Assembly (NCBI GenBank): GCA_963849635.1
Contig: CAWKIA010000023.1
Location: forward strand, 1 to 64,000
Origin: CAVRUD01 sp963849635
Lineage (GTDB): Bacteria; Chloroflexota; Chloroflexia; Thermomicrobiales; UBA6265
Length of the DNA stretch: 64,000 bases
Direction of reading: 5' to 3'
Both the position numbers and the translations under genes were made by a program. Shown piece after piece: positions 17,410-25,267 of this stretch. Positions within the stretch are counted from its first letter, which is position 1, and each line of letters starts with the position of its first letter. The notes beneath the pieces are model-generated. The model saw only the letters and a list, made by a program, of their open reading frames with translations, made no database searches and was not told where the DNA came from.

Positions 17410-18252
17410 ATGACGATGTCGACCCCCTTGCAACGGTCCCGGACCGCCGCGGGCTTCAGCCTCCTCTTCCTGATGACGCTTGCGCTTGCGACGACCGCCT
17501 TGCTGGTGCCGGGAGCCGCATTAGCAGCGGAGAATTTCGACGGTAGGGACCAGGGACAGGATGGACCTGGAGGACCGGGTGGAGGACCCGGCGCGGGCAC
17601 GCCAGGAAACGGTGCGAATGGCGCACCCGTCGCCGAGATTACGGGAGTGACTGGCGGCGGGAACGCAACCACGACGAGCGATGTCAACCTTCGGTCCGGA
17701 CCGAGTCTTGAGAGCGACGTCATCACCATCGTCCCTCGTGGATCGACCGTCCAGATCGTCGGGGGTGGCCAGGCTGGCTTCGTTCCCGTGGTCTTCAATG
17801 GGATGAGCGGTTTCATGAGTGGCGACTATCTCGGCGGTGGCGGTACGGCGCAGACTGCGGCGCCCACGGAGCAGTCAGCGGCTCAAACCGCGCAGGCATC
17901 CGCCCCCGCCGCCGCGGTGACGAACGGCTCCCTCCCGGTCGTGATCGCGACGGATGCCGTCGTGGCCGATGACGCTGCTCGCAACCCCGAAATGGTGGCG
18001 ATCATCTACGCCGCCGCCGACGCCTACGGCCAGTCCCGCGAGGACATGCTGCGGGTGGCGGCCTGCGAGTCCAACCTCGACCCCGGCGCCGTCAACGAGG
18101 CGGGCGGCTCCTACGGCCTCTTCCAATTCCTCCCCAGCACCTGGGCGAGCACCCCGTTCGCGGATCAGGACATCTTCGACGCCGTCGCCAGCGCCAATGC
18201 CGCCGCCTGGATGTGGTCCGTCGGCCGCCGCGGCGAGTGGGTCTGCCAGTAG
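17410..18252 (+). CDS. Exported SH3b-domain lytic transglycosylase-like protein
   Basis: A 280-residue protein. A signal peptide (FLMTLALATTALLVPGAALAA) ends near residue 38. A Gly/Pro/Asp-rich linker leads to a bacterial SH3 domain at about 85-140 (SDVNLRSGPSLESDVITIV, VFNGMSGFMSGDYL). A second linker precedes a lysozyme-fold module at 195-280 with MLRVAACESNLDPGAVN, SYGLFQFLPSTW and WMWSVGRRGEWVCQ. The Glu in ACESN is the expected catalytic acid of SLT/Rpf-type transglycosylases that cut peptidoglycan; the two Cys probably form a disulfide. AAGGAG lies nine bases before the ATG. A paralogue is at 37340. Confidence 0.87.
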   Translation: MTMSTPLQRSRTAAGFSLLFLMTLALATTALLVPGAALAAENFDGRDQGQDGPGGPGGGPGAGTPGNGANGAPVAEITGVTGGGNATTTSDVNLRSGPSLESDVITIVPRGSTVQIVGGGQAGFVPVVFNGMSGFMSGDYLGGGGTAQTAAPTEQSAAQTAQASAPAAAVTNGSLPVVIATDAVVADDAARNPEMVAIIYAAADAYGQSREDMLRVAACESNLDPGAVNEAGGSYGLFQFLPSTWASTPFADQDIFDAVASANAAAWMWSVGRRGEWVCQ

Positions 18253-18404
18253 CGATGCATAAAGACGCGGGGATCAAGACACGGCACCGGTACGGTGTGA
18301 CGAGTTGCTAGAACCCCGATCCCTCCATTGGGGAATGCAGGTCGCCCACTGTCGGTAGGATGTGCGAATTCGCCGTGTCTTAGCTCTGGCGCCCAACGCC
18401 CGGA

Positions 18405-18437
18405 AAGGGACGTGGGCTTACACAGCCCACGTCCCTT
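18405..18437. terminator. Bidirectional terminator hairpin
   Basis: A 14-base perfect stem (AAGGGACGTGGGCT and its complement) with a TACAC loop, placed between two convergent genes. Confidence 0.75.
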
Positions 18438-18488
18438 CGGACGAGAGATACAGCCCTGACGAACTACCAGGTCTGGGACTGTGTCTCC

Positions 18489-18848
18489 CTATGCCGCGAT
18501 GCAACCGGCGTTGTGGAGTTCGATGTCGAGATCCGAGAACGAGCGGATGCCGATTGCCGGTGGCGTGGGTTCTGGGTCGAGCATTCCCCGTTCGCGCCAG
18601 TAGATCGCCCGGTGCTGGCAGACCGGGTCGCCGTTGGCGCACGCCTTGCATGTGCAGATGCGGCCATCGGTGACGTAGCAGATGCTCTCATCGCTGCCGC
18701 TCGTCACCACGGCCATCCCAGTTGATGCCTCGTAGCGAAGGACGATACCGGAGGACACGGCCCGGGCCAAGGCGGCGCGCCAGCGGGTGGGAGTGGCAAG
18801 TCGGACTGAGCTACGAATCGGCGTTGGAATCTGGGAGTTGGTACGCAC
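18489..18848 (-). CDS. Small SWIM-zinc-finger-like protein
   Basis: A 119-residue protein from the GTG at 18848, with AAGGAG seven bases upstream. The centre reads YVTDGRICTCKACANGDPVCQHR, a CxC ... CxH arrangement like SWIM zinc fingers, which bind DNA or protein. The N-terminal half is basic (RWRAALARA) and the C-terminal 35 residues are acidic to neutral. No partner gene is adjacent. A longer frame to 18926 is possible but lacks a ribosome site. Confidence 0.65.
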   Translation of the reverse strand: MRTNSQIPTPIRSSVRLATPTRWRAALARAVSSGIVLRYEASTGMAVVTSGSDESICYVTDGRICTCKACANGDPVCQHRAIYWRERGMLDPEPTPPAIGIRSFSDLDIELHNAGCIAA

Positions 18849-18948
18849 CTTTGGGCTCCTTCCGTGGCATGGGGATCGGAATCTTGCTCCTACAAATAGT
18901 CGATTGGCCATCGTCACAATCGACACCTAAGTCGGACCGATCCATGTG

Positions 18949-18982
18949 CCATACACCAACCATATGTGCCCATTGCTATGGT
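18949..18982 (+). promoter_or_regulatory. Two-box CCATAYG promoter, site 2
   Basis: CCATACA at 18949, CCATATG at 18960 (period 11), ten bases, then TATGGT at 18977-18982. It is 84 bases before the dioxygenase start. Confidence 0.7.
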
Positions 18983-19065
18983 GATTTTGCAGGACGATCT
19001 CCACGGAACGACCGTCGTGAGACGTCAAACGACAGACTCAAACGCAAGATGGAGGGGAACGACAG

Positions 19066-20010
19066 GTGAACGACCGACACTCCGAGGACCAGAAGACGAC
19101 AGATCGACTCAGTACGATGCCTACCCGCCGCACCCTGATCAAGGCCGGCGCCGGGGCGGCAGCCGTGGCCCTGACCGGCGCGGGGATGGGCGCCGTCAGA
19201 ATCGCCCAGGCGCAGGAGTCAACCCCTTCCGCTACCTCAAGTACTCCGACGACCTGTGTGCTGACCCCGGACCTCACCGAGGGGCCGTACTACCTCGACG
19301 ATATGCTGGTCCGGGCCGATATCACCGAGGGCAAGGCGGGGGTGCCACTGACCCTCCGGATCGCCGTGCAGGACATAACAGCCTGCGGCCCGATCGCGGA
19401 CGCCGCGGTCGAGATCTGGCACTGCGACGCCCAGGGCTACTACTCCGGCATCGTCGGCGAGAACCCGGGCGGAGGCGGTGAGGCCACCGGCGAGGACAAT
19501 GCCTCCACCACCTTCCTGCGCGGTATCCAGATGACGGATGCCGACGGCGCGGTTGAGTTTCAGTCGATCTATCCCGGCTGGTACACCTCACGCACGGTCC
19601 ACATCCACATGAAGGTCCATCACGGCGGTACCGGCGCGGACGGCGAGACCTACGAAGGGGGGACAACCTCCCACACCGGCCAACTCTTCTTCGCGGACGA
19701 GCTGAGCGACGAAGTCTTCGCGACCGAGGCCTACGTCCGTTCGAATGAAGAGGGCAAGCTGACTAACGACGAGGACAACATCTTCGGCGAGCACGGCGAC
19801 GAGCCCGGCTTCCTGATGGAAACCACCGGCTCGGTCACCGACGGCCTGATCGGCACGATCGTGATCGGCGTCGACCCCACCGCCACCTCGGCCGAAGGTG
19901 GCATGGACGGCGGTGCCGGCGGCGGCCCGGGCGGATCGCCCCCGGCTGGTGGCCCCGGCGGCGCCCCGCCAGAAGGTGGGCCGGGCGGCACCCCGCCAGG
20001 AGATGGATAA
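19066..20010 (+). CDS. Exported intradiol ring-cleavage dioxygenase
   Basis: A 314-residue protein. A Tat-type leader (PTRRTLIKAGAGAAAVALTG) precedes the mature domain, so it acts outside the cytosol. The core at about 70-270 matches protocatechuate 3,4-dioxygenase beta-like proteins, iron(III) enzymes that open catechol rings between the hydroxyls. The ligand pattern is present: Tyr in EGPYYLDD or YYSG, then Tyr and two His in GWYTSRTVHIHMKV. The last 45 residues are a Gly/Pro repeat tail. Substrate is unknown. GGAGG lies upstream of the GTG start. A strong terminator follows. Confidence 0.88.
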   Translation: MNDRHSEDQKTTDRLSTMPTRRTLIKAGAGAAAVALTGAGMGAVRIAQAQESTPSATSSTPTTCVLTPDLTEGPYYLDDMLVRADITEGKAGVPLTLRIAVQDITACGPIADAAVEIWHCDAQGYYSGIVGENPGGGGEATGEDNASTTFLRGIQMTDADGAVEFQSIYPGWYTSRTVHIHMKVHHGGTGADGETYEGGTTSHTGQLFFADELSDEVFATEAYVRSNEEGKLTNDEDNIFGEHGDEPGFLMETTGSVTDGLIGTIVIGVDPTATSAEGGMDGGAGGGPGGSPPAGGPGGAPPEGGPGGTPPGDG

Positions 20011-20033
20011 ATTCCCTCGAAGTTAAGATGCGA

Positions 20034-20070
20034 AACCGTCGCCCGGGCCGTGCTGGCCCGGGCGACGGTT
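20034..20070. terminator. Bidirectional terminator
   Basis: A 16-base perfect stem (AACCGTCGCCCGGGCC and its complement) with a GTGCT loop and a TT run, between the convergent dioxygenase and ureG genes. Confidence 0.85.
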
Positions 20071-20087
20071 TTGTCCGGCGGACGATC

Positions 20088-20798
20088 CTACGGCATCGCG
20101 GATGCCGGAGTTGCGGCCAGCTGGGCCTCGACCCAGGCGAGGACAGCATCGATGCCCTCGCGGTCGCGCAGGTTGGTGAACATGGTCGGTCGGTCGCCGC
20201 GTTGAGCCTTGGCGTCGCGGGCCATCACCTCCAGGGATGCCCCGACGAACGGAGCTAAATCGGTCTTGTTGATCACCAGCAGGTCGGAGCGGGATGTGCC
20301 CGGCCCCCCCTTGCGCGGGATCTTGTCGCCGCCGGAGACGTCGATCACGAAGACCGAGGCGTCGGCCAGCTCCGGGGAAAAGGTCGCCGAGAGGTTGTCG
20401 CCGCCACTCTCGATCAGGATCAGATCCAGGTCGGGGTGGCGCGTCTCCAGATCGCGGATGGCCTCAAAGTTGAGCGATGGGTCGTCGCGGATGGCCGAAT
20501 GGGGGCAACCGCCCGTCTCTACCCCGACGATCCGGTCCGGGGGCAGGGCCGCCTGGCGAGTGAGGAACTGGGCGTCCTCCAGGGTGTAGATGTCGTTGGT
20601 GATGACGGCGAGGCTGCGCCGATCGCGCAGGGCCTCGCACAGCCGCCAGACCAGGGCGGTCTTGCCGGTCCCGACCGGACCGCCGATCCCGATCCGCAGG
20701 GGGCGCCCGGGGCGCCCGGGGCGGCCATCGATCTTGCCATCGCGGACGAGGTCAGGGTCGTCCGCGGAATGGTCGTGCCGGTGACCGTTCGTGCCCAT
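20088..20798 (-). CDS. ureG: Urease accessory GTPase UreG
   Basis: A 236-residue protein. It has a His-rich start (HRHDH, residues 6-10), the P-loop GGPVGTGKT at 39-47, the nickel-binding motif CPH at 98-100 in VETGGCPHSAIRDD, ESGGDNL, and the guanine motif NKTDL. UreG is the cytosolic GTPase that drives nickel insertion into urease with UreD, UreE and UreF. None of these nor urease itself is in the window, so the gene is isolated here. I start at MGTNGHRHDH; a longer frame to 20870 lacks homology. Confidence 0.92.
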   Translation of the reverse strand: MGTNGHRHDHSADDPDLVRDGKIDGRPGRPGRPLRIGIGGPVGTGKTALVWRLCEALRDRRSLAVITNDIYTLEDAQFLTRQAALPPDRIVGVETGGCPHSAIRDDPSLNFEAIRDLETRHPDLDLILIESGGDNLSATFSPELADASVFVIDVSGGDKIPRKGGPGTSRSDLLVINKTDLAPFVGASLEVMARDAKAQRGDRPTMFTNLRDREGIDAVLAWVEAQLAATPASAMP

Positions 20799-21408
20799 GG
20801 TGATAGCTCCCGCTCCAGACGTCGCGACTCCGAAAATACCCCGGGAAGCCTGCGCGCTCACGCCCCGCATTCAACCATGTCCACGCCCTCCGGAACACTG
20901 TCCGGATTGCACAACCCACACACCTACTCGAGTCCAACCTACCGAACGCCGAACGCCGTCCACCGGACGCCGTCCATTATTCAGTACCCCGGGTACCGAG
21001 TTGGTACGACGCGTACGTCCCGGCGAGTCCAGGCAACGGCCGTAGCTGGGTACGCCTCCAGAATGAGACGACGGGTTGGGAATGTGCCCGAGCGCATTAG
21101 CCCGAAGATTTGCCCGTCTAGGCAGTAAGGGGACTCATCGGGGGCAGATCATGCGGGACGTTGCCGGTCGTTCGGCGCGAGTCATCCAGAACGGGGCTGG
21201 TCCCGTACCGTTGATAGCTGCGCCGCCGGTCATACTCCAGGAAGGGTCCCCGTGAGCAACGCCGAATTGGTTCCTCAGATTCCACCCCAGGTGCATCAAG
21301 GGAGCACATGTCGCCCGTGGTGAGCGCCCTGCCCCGGACCAACCCGAGCGCCTGGTTGCTGCCACGCAAAAAGGGGGCCAACCTCCTCGCCGCCGCGGAG
21401 CCAGGAAA
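20799..21408. other. Intergenic region with heptamer repeat
   Basis: Holds a GAACGCC heptamer array at 20944-20971 and several GTAC-rich palindromes around 20990-21050 (for example GTACCCCGGGTAC-like sequence). No gene is convincing; a minus-strand frame from 21744 is the mirror of the next gene. Confidence 0.5.
20944..20971. repeat. Heptamer array GAACGCC
   Basis: Two exact GAACGCC units followed by GTCCACC and GGACGCC. The same unit occurs inside the restriction-modification gene at 49755. Confidence 0.55.
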
Positions 21409-22134
21409 ATGCATCGCCTTGTATTGTTGGCCGTCGCGGTCGCTTTCACGGCGGGGGCACTTGGGTTCGGATGGCGGAATGGCATCGCCCGTGATGCCGG
21501 CGAGACGGCGCCCGGAACGGATTCCGCCGATGCCGGGTTCCTGCGCGACATGATCGTCCACCACGATCAGGCGGTGACGATGGCGTTCCTGATGCGCGAC
21601 CGCTCCGCCGACAACCTGCTTGACGCGATCGCCACCGACATCATCATCAACCAGCTCATCCAGATCGGGATGATGCGCGGTTACCTCTCCGTCTGGGACC
21701 TCCCCAACTCGGGAGCCGCCCCGGCGATGGCCTGGATGGGACACCCCGTGCCGGCGGGGACGTCAATGCCCGGCATGGCGTCCGCCAAGGAGATGGAGCA
21801 GTTGCGCATGCTGCCGCTGCCGGAGGCGGAGCCCCTCTTCTATCGCCTCATGATTCGCCATCACGCCTCGGGGATCGAGATGGCCCAGGCCGGAATTGCC
21901 AGGCTGGTAACCAGGCCCACGCGGGAGCTGGCCGAAACCATCGTCCCCGTCCAGTTCAATGAGATTCAACTCATGCAGCAGGAGTTGGTCGTGCGCGGCC
22001 AGGATCCAGAGCCGGTGCTGGACGCCTCCGGCATAGGCGAGATGTCCGGGATGGCCGGCATGGGCGCCGACGGAGGCTCCCTCGAGATGCACGAGATGAG
22101 CACACCGCCTGGTACACCGGCCGGCGGCTCCTGA
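21409..22134 (+). CDS. DUF305 ferritin-like exported protein
   Basis: A 241-residue protein. A single hydrophobic leader (LVLLAVAVAFTAGALGFGW) is followed by two DUF305 halves: FLRDMIVHHDQAVTMA near 48 and FYRLMIRHHASGIEMA near 144. DUF305 domains form a four-helix ferritin-like bundle, often near copper-handling genes; the paired HH motifs and the many Met in the linker (MPGMASAKEMEQLRM) and tail suggest metal binding. Acts outside the membrane. No copper genes are adjacent, though a cupredoxin lies at 29960. Confidence 0.85.
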   Translation: MHRLVLLAVAVAFTAGALGFGWRNGIARDAGETAPGTDSADAGFLRDMIVHHDQAVTMAFLMRDRSADNLLDAIATDIIINQLIQIGMMRGYLSVWDLPNSGAAPAMAWMGHPVPAGTSMPGMASAKEMEQLRMLPLPEAEPLFYRLMIRHHASGIEMAQAGIARLVTRPTRELAETIVPVQFNEIQLMQQELVVRGQDPEPVLDASGIGEMSGMAGMGADGGSLEMHEMSTPPGTPAGGS

Positions 22135-22163
22135 CCCTCCGCCGGTCTGATGACAGAATCCGC

Positions 22164-22640
22164 TCAGGCGGGAGGGTCAAGCGGAAGTTGGAGCGAGACC
22201 GTGTACGGTCTGAACCCGACCCGCTCGTAGAAGCGCAGCCCGCCGTGGTTGCTGGCGAAGGCGGAGACGGTCACCCGGTCTGCGCGCTGCTCGCGGGCCC
22301 AATCCAGGAATGTATCCACCAGCCGCTCGCCCACCTGCTGACCCCGGTGAGTGGCGGCGATATACAGCGAGCCGATACGAACCTCTGTGGCGCGGGTGTA
22401 GATGTCCGGCGGCTTGACGCCGCCAGAGATGTAGCCGACCGGAACCTCCCCGGCGAACGCGAGGAAGCACCTGGCGCACGGGTCAGCTACGACCTCGCCG
22501 TAGCGTTCGGCTCCTTCGGTCTCGACCCAGGACGTATTCGCGAAGGGATCGCGCTGGCCGGAGTCCTCGCGCGTCAGCGCGGCCGCCAACTCGACGAGCG
22601 CCGCTACATCGTCGGGCGTTGCCTTCCGGATCTCGATCAT
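22164..22640 (-). CDS. GNAT-family N-acetyltransferase
   Basis: A 158-residue acetyl-CoA-dependent acyltransferase. It opens IRKATPDDVAALVELAAAL, has the acetyl-CoA strand VRIGSLYIAATHRGQQVGERL (the RGQQVG loop), and ends with the typical NHGGLRFYERVGFRPY. Cytosolic; the acceptor (small molecule, antibiotic or protein) cannot be told. It is convergent with the DUF305 gene, 30 bases apart. Confidence 0.88.
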   Translation of the reverse strand: MIEIRKATPDDVAALVELAAALTREDSGQRDPFANTSWVETEGAERYGEVVADPCARCFLAFAGEVPVGYISGGVKPPDIYTRATEVRIGSLYIAATHRGQQVGERLVDTFLDWAREQRADRVTVSAFASNHGGLRFYERVGFRPYTVSLQLPLDPPA

Positions 22641-22748
22641 GATGCGTCTGCCCTCCGCTACCTGGCGCCCAAGGTCGGTCGCCGGGAGGGTACGCGATTG
22701 GAGCAGGGGTTGTGATCACGAAGACAGTGTTGAAGACCGGGGCGCGGT

Positions 22749-23099
22749 TCAGGCAGCGGCGCAACACGCCGCCGCTTCGACGATGGCAAGCAGGTCGTCG
22801 AGGTCAAACGGCTTGGCAATGAACGGCACCTGGCCGATGCCGCTCGCGTGGGCCGCGCTCATCAACACGACCGGGATCGGAGGATTCCAGCGCGCAAGCC
22901 GCTTCGCCAGTGTGACTCCATCGAGTCGGGGCATCGCCACATCGCTGAGAACGATATCCGGATGGCGACGTTCGGCCAATTCCAGTGCGCGCAACCCATC
23001 TTCGGCGGCAATCGCCTGGTATCCCTCGTCTCGGAAGACATCCATCAATATGCGGCGTACATCTGGTTCGTCGTCGACAATCAAAACGGTCAAAGTCAT
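22749..23099 (-). CDS. Single-domain response regulator (CheY-like)
   Basis: A 116-residue receiver domain with no output domain. The acidic pair DDE (residues 9-11), the phospho-acceptor Asp in DIVLSDVAMPRLDG, the Thr/Ser position (VVLMSAAHA) and the Lys of FIAKPFD are in place. Such proteins pass phosphate between histidine kinases or act on a partner directly. No kinase is in the window. The last residues are Ala/Cys-rich. It is divergent from the helix-hairpin-helix gene. Confidence 0.9.
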   Translation of the reverse strand: MTLTVLIVDDEPDVRRILMDVFRDEGYQAIAAEDGLRALELAERRHPDIVLSDVAMPRLDGVTLAKRLARWNPPIPVVLMSAAHASGIGQVPFIAKPFDLDDLLAIVEAAACCAAA

Positions 23100-23212
23100 T
23101 GCAATCGCCTTACGGAAGCGAGGACCGGAACGGGCTGAAATGTCGCCCGCCCAGATTCCGTTGTTAAGGGAGTACGCAGGACCGGTGCCGCGAGACCGGC
23201 GCTCTCGATAGT

Positions 23213-23246
23213 CCTTACACAGACAATATGCCGGCCTTGCTACCGT
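23213..23246 (+). promoter_or_regulatory. Two-box CCATAYG promoter, site 3 (degenerate)
   Basis: CCTTACA at 23213, CAATATG at 23224 (period 11), ten bases, then TACCGT at 23241-23246. It deviates at one base per box but keeps every spacing. It is 67 bases before the start at 23313. Confidence 0.5.
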
Positions 23247-23312
23247 GGGGACAAATCAGTTTGACGATAGCGATCTCGAAACCAGGTAAACGCGGGAATG
23301 AGAGGCACCTGA

Positions 23313-23750
23313 ATGGCGGAATCAACGCTCCTTCAACCACGACGATCCTCGCTTGCCGGTCAACTGCTCGCCGGGAGCCGCCAGATCCCAACTGACATCA
23401 CCCGTAACGTCGTGCGCGGCATTGGGCGGGCACTGGCCCACGCCCTGATGATCGGTGCACCGGTCCATGTCGCTCCAGTCACCGTCCGGTACGATCTCAA
23501 TACCGCCGCCGACGTCGATCTCGTCAGAATCCCCGGTGTCGGCAAGTTCCTGCTCCGTGAGTTCATGGTTGGACGCCCCTGGACCTCCCGGACCCAGTTC
23601 CGCGACCACATTGGCCAGTTCGTCGACACCGATGTCCTCGACCTGTTCGAGCGCTACCTGGTGATGCCAGATGAGTCGGCATCTAGCCCTTTCATCCACT
23701 GTAAAAATGCCGAGCCTTGGGTTGCTCCTGCGCCGGGGACAATCTCGTAG
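23313..23750 (+). CDS. Helix-hairpin-helix domain protein
   Basis: A 145-residue protein. Residues 60-118 (YDLNTAADVDLVRIPGVGKFLLREFMVG to FDRYL-like FERYL) resemble ComEA-type helix-hairpin-helix motifs: LNTA, then the hairpin IPGVGKF. Such motifs bind DNA without sequence preference or are reused in non-DNA proteins. The first 55 residues are helical with a mildly hydrophobic patch (ALAHALMIGAPVHVAP). No clear signal peptide. It carries the degenerate fifth copy of the two-box promoter. The last 25 residues run towards a repeat. Confidence 0.65.
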   Translation: MAESTLLQPRRSSLAGQLLAGSRQIPTDITRNVVRGIGRALAHALMIGAPVHVAPVTVRYDLNTAADVDLVRIPGVGKFLLREFMVGRPWTSRTQFRDHIGQFVDTDVLDLFERYLVMPDESASSPFIHCKNAEPWVAPAPGTIS

Positions 23751-23814
23751 GGACAGGGCTTGCCCTGCCCGGCCATGCGTATGCGGATTTGGGCAGGGCA
23801 AGCCCTGCCCCTAC
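23747..23814. repeat. GTAGGGRC palindromic repeat, family B copy 2
   Basis: Begins GTAGGGACAGGGCTTGCCC and ends GCCCCTAC. It overlaps the stop of the preceding gene, so the gene's last codons may be repeat-derived. Confidence 0.7.
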
Positions 23815-23894
23815 CAGGTGGCGTCAAGGGTTTGAGGCAGCGCCAGCAGTCTGCGCCCCCCCTGACTCGTCCGCTTCCAGCCAATAGGGATGCG

Positions 23895-23926
23895 CAGCGC
23901 CCACCTCCATATGGAGGTGGGCGCTG
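23895..23926. terminator. Perfect 32-base palindrome
   Basis: CAGCGCCCACCTCC, ATAT, and the complementary arm. Probably a terminator for the gene ending at 23750; no T-run, so a cruciform-type site is possible. Confidence 0.5.
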
Positions 23927-23978
23927 CTGCTGTCGCGGCACGATCCGGCCCCGGGGGCCCCGACCATATGCAAACCCA

Positions 23979-24012
23979 ACATACGTCCGCCATACGGGCG
24001 GATCCCTAAGGT
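23979..24012 (+). promoter_or_regulatory. Two-box CCATAYG promoter, site 4
   Basis: ACATACG at 23979, CCATACG at 23990 (period 11), ten bases, then TAAGGT at 24007-24012. A further CCATATG lies at 23964. It is 68 bases before the SH3b gene. Confidence 0.65.
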
Positions 24013-24079
24013 GTGGGTGTTGGACAGAGGAACGGTGGTCCCGTAACCACCGCCCGCATCAGGATCAGGAGGAACCGCT

Positions 24080-24997
24080 GTGGAAGCCCGCTCGTATGCC
24101 GCCGCCGAAGCTGAAACCGGCCGGAGCGTTCGCGCTCGCGTCGTCATCTCCGTCTTCACCGTCGCCGCCCTGGCGGTCACCTTGCTGCTCGGGATCGCCT
24201 ATGGCGGTGGCAGCGCCGGCGCCCAGGACTCCGGCCTCACCGTCGGATCTACCGCCTACGTCGGCACCGACTCGCTCAATCTCCGGTCCGATGCCAGCGC
24301 CTCCGCCGAGATCCTGGCGGTCTACACCACCGGCGCGGCCGTGACGGTTGTCGACGGGCCGGTCGAGGCCGACGGTTACGTCTGGTACGCGGTCGAGGTC
24401 GATGGTCTGACCGGTTGGATGGCCGGCTCCTACCTCGCGTCCAGCGCGGACGCCGCCGCTGCCCTCTACGCCGCCGAGTTCGGCACCGACTCTGCGACCA
24501 CCAGCAGCACCGCGACCTCGGTCGGTGGGTATTCCGCCGGAGCTGCCCTCGCGGTCAATGCCGATGACGTCAACTTCCGCGCCGCCGCCGGTCTGGATGC
24601 CGACATCATCGCGACGCTGTCCAGCGGCGCAGTCGCTACGGTCGTCTCCGGCGCCGAAAGCGTCGATGGCTACTCGTGGTACCAGGTGACTGTTGATGGG
24701 ACCACCGGCTACATCGCGGCCGACTACCTGGGCGATGCCTCCACTGTTGACGCTGTCTCGCTCTCGGCGCTGGTCTCCTGGTTCGCGGCCGGCTCGACCG
24801 TGACCGTTGCGGCCGACGGCTTGAACCTGCGGGCCATCGCCGGACTGGATGGCGCGGTCCTTGATACCCTCGCGGCCGGCGAGACAGCGACTGTCAGCGG
24901 CGACCCGGTAAGCGCGGACGGCTACACCTGGTATCAGGTCGTCGATGCCGCTGGCGCCTCCGGCTGGGTCGCTGGGGACTACCTCGCCGCCGCCTAA
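24080..24997 (+). CDS. Exported protein with three SH3b domains
   Basis: A 305-residue protein from a GTG with AGGAGG upstream. Residues 20-50 are a signal or anchor (VVISVFTVAALAVTLLLGIAYG). Three bacterial SH3 repeats follow at roughly 60-120, 155-215 and 240-305, each with a VNLRSDA/VNFRAAA/LNLRAIA opening, an EILAVYTTGAAVTV-like middle and a closing GWMAGSYL/GYIAADYL/GWVAGDYL. SH3b repeats bind cell-wall peptides. There is no catalytic domain, so this looks like a wall-binding or adaptor protein. A 21-base stem terminator follows. Confidence 0.85.
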   Translation: MEARSYAAAEAETGRSVRARVVISVFTVAALAVTLLLGIAYGGGSAGAQDSGLTVGSTAYVGTDSLNLRSDASASAEILAVYTTGAAVTVVDGPVEADGYVWYAVEVDGLTGWMAGSYLASSADAAAALYAAEFGTDSATTSSTATSVGGYSAGAALAVNADDVNFRAAAGLDADIIATLSSGAVATVVSGAESVDGYSWYQVTVDGTTGYIAADYLGDASTVDAVSLSALVSWFAAGSTVTVAADGLNLRAIAGLDGAVLDTLAAGETATVSGDPVSADGYTWYQVVDAAGASGWVAGDYLAAA

Positions 24998-25053
24998 CCG
25001 ACCAGACGATCCGCTGGAGGTCGTCGTTCCCCATCTTTCCTTCATTTCTAGTT

Positions 25054-25097
25054 GACGCCGTGCGCCCGGTGGATGAATCCACCGGGCGCACGGCGTC
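25054..25097 (+). terminator. Terminator after the SH3b gene
   Basis: A 21-base perfect stem starting GACGCCGTGCGCCCGGTGG with a two-base loop, followed by TTC. Confidence 0.8.
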
Positions 25098-25135
25098 TTC
25101 GCTGGCAGGGAATGCGTTCCGGGACGGTCCGCTCA

Positions 25136-25169
25136 CCATACGTGGACCATACGCCCCGCTCACTATTGT
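25136..25169 (+). promoter_or_regulatory. Two-box CCATAYG promoter, site 5 (best copy)
   Basis: CCATACG at 25136 and an identical CCATACG at 25147 (period 11), ten bases, then TATTGT at 25164-25169. It is 98 bases before the ATG at 25268. Confidence 0.75.
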
Positions 25170-25267
25170 GAAATCAGTCACACGCACCAGGGGGCTGGCC
25201 CGATCGGGGTGTGACAGATGGATCGGCCGGGGCGATCTTACGCCCCGGCAACAAGGAGAAAGGCGCT

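Larger units (their letters stand above)
23815..24079. other. Intergenic region with palindrome and promoter
   Basis: Contains the palindrome at 23895-23926 and the two-box promoter at 23964-24012. No gene is seen. Confidence 0.5.

Noticed and set aside
21118..21744. Minus-strand frame of 208 codons
   Set aside because: It overlaps the DUF305 gene in antisense and has no homology or ribosome site.
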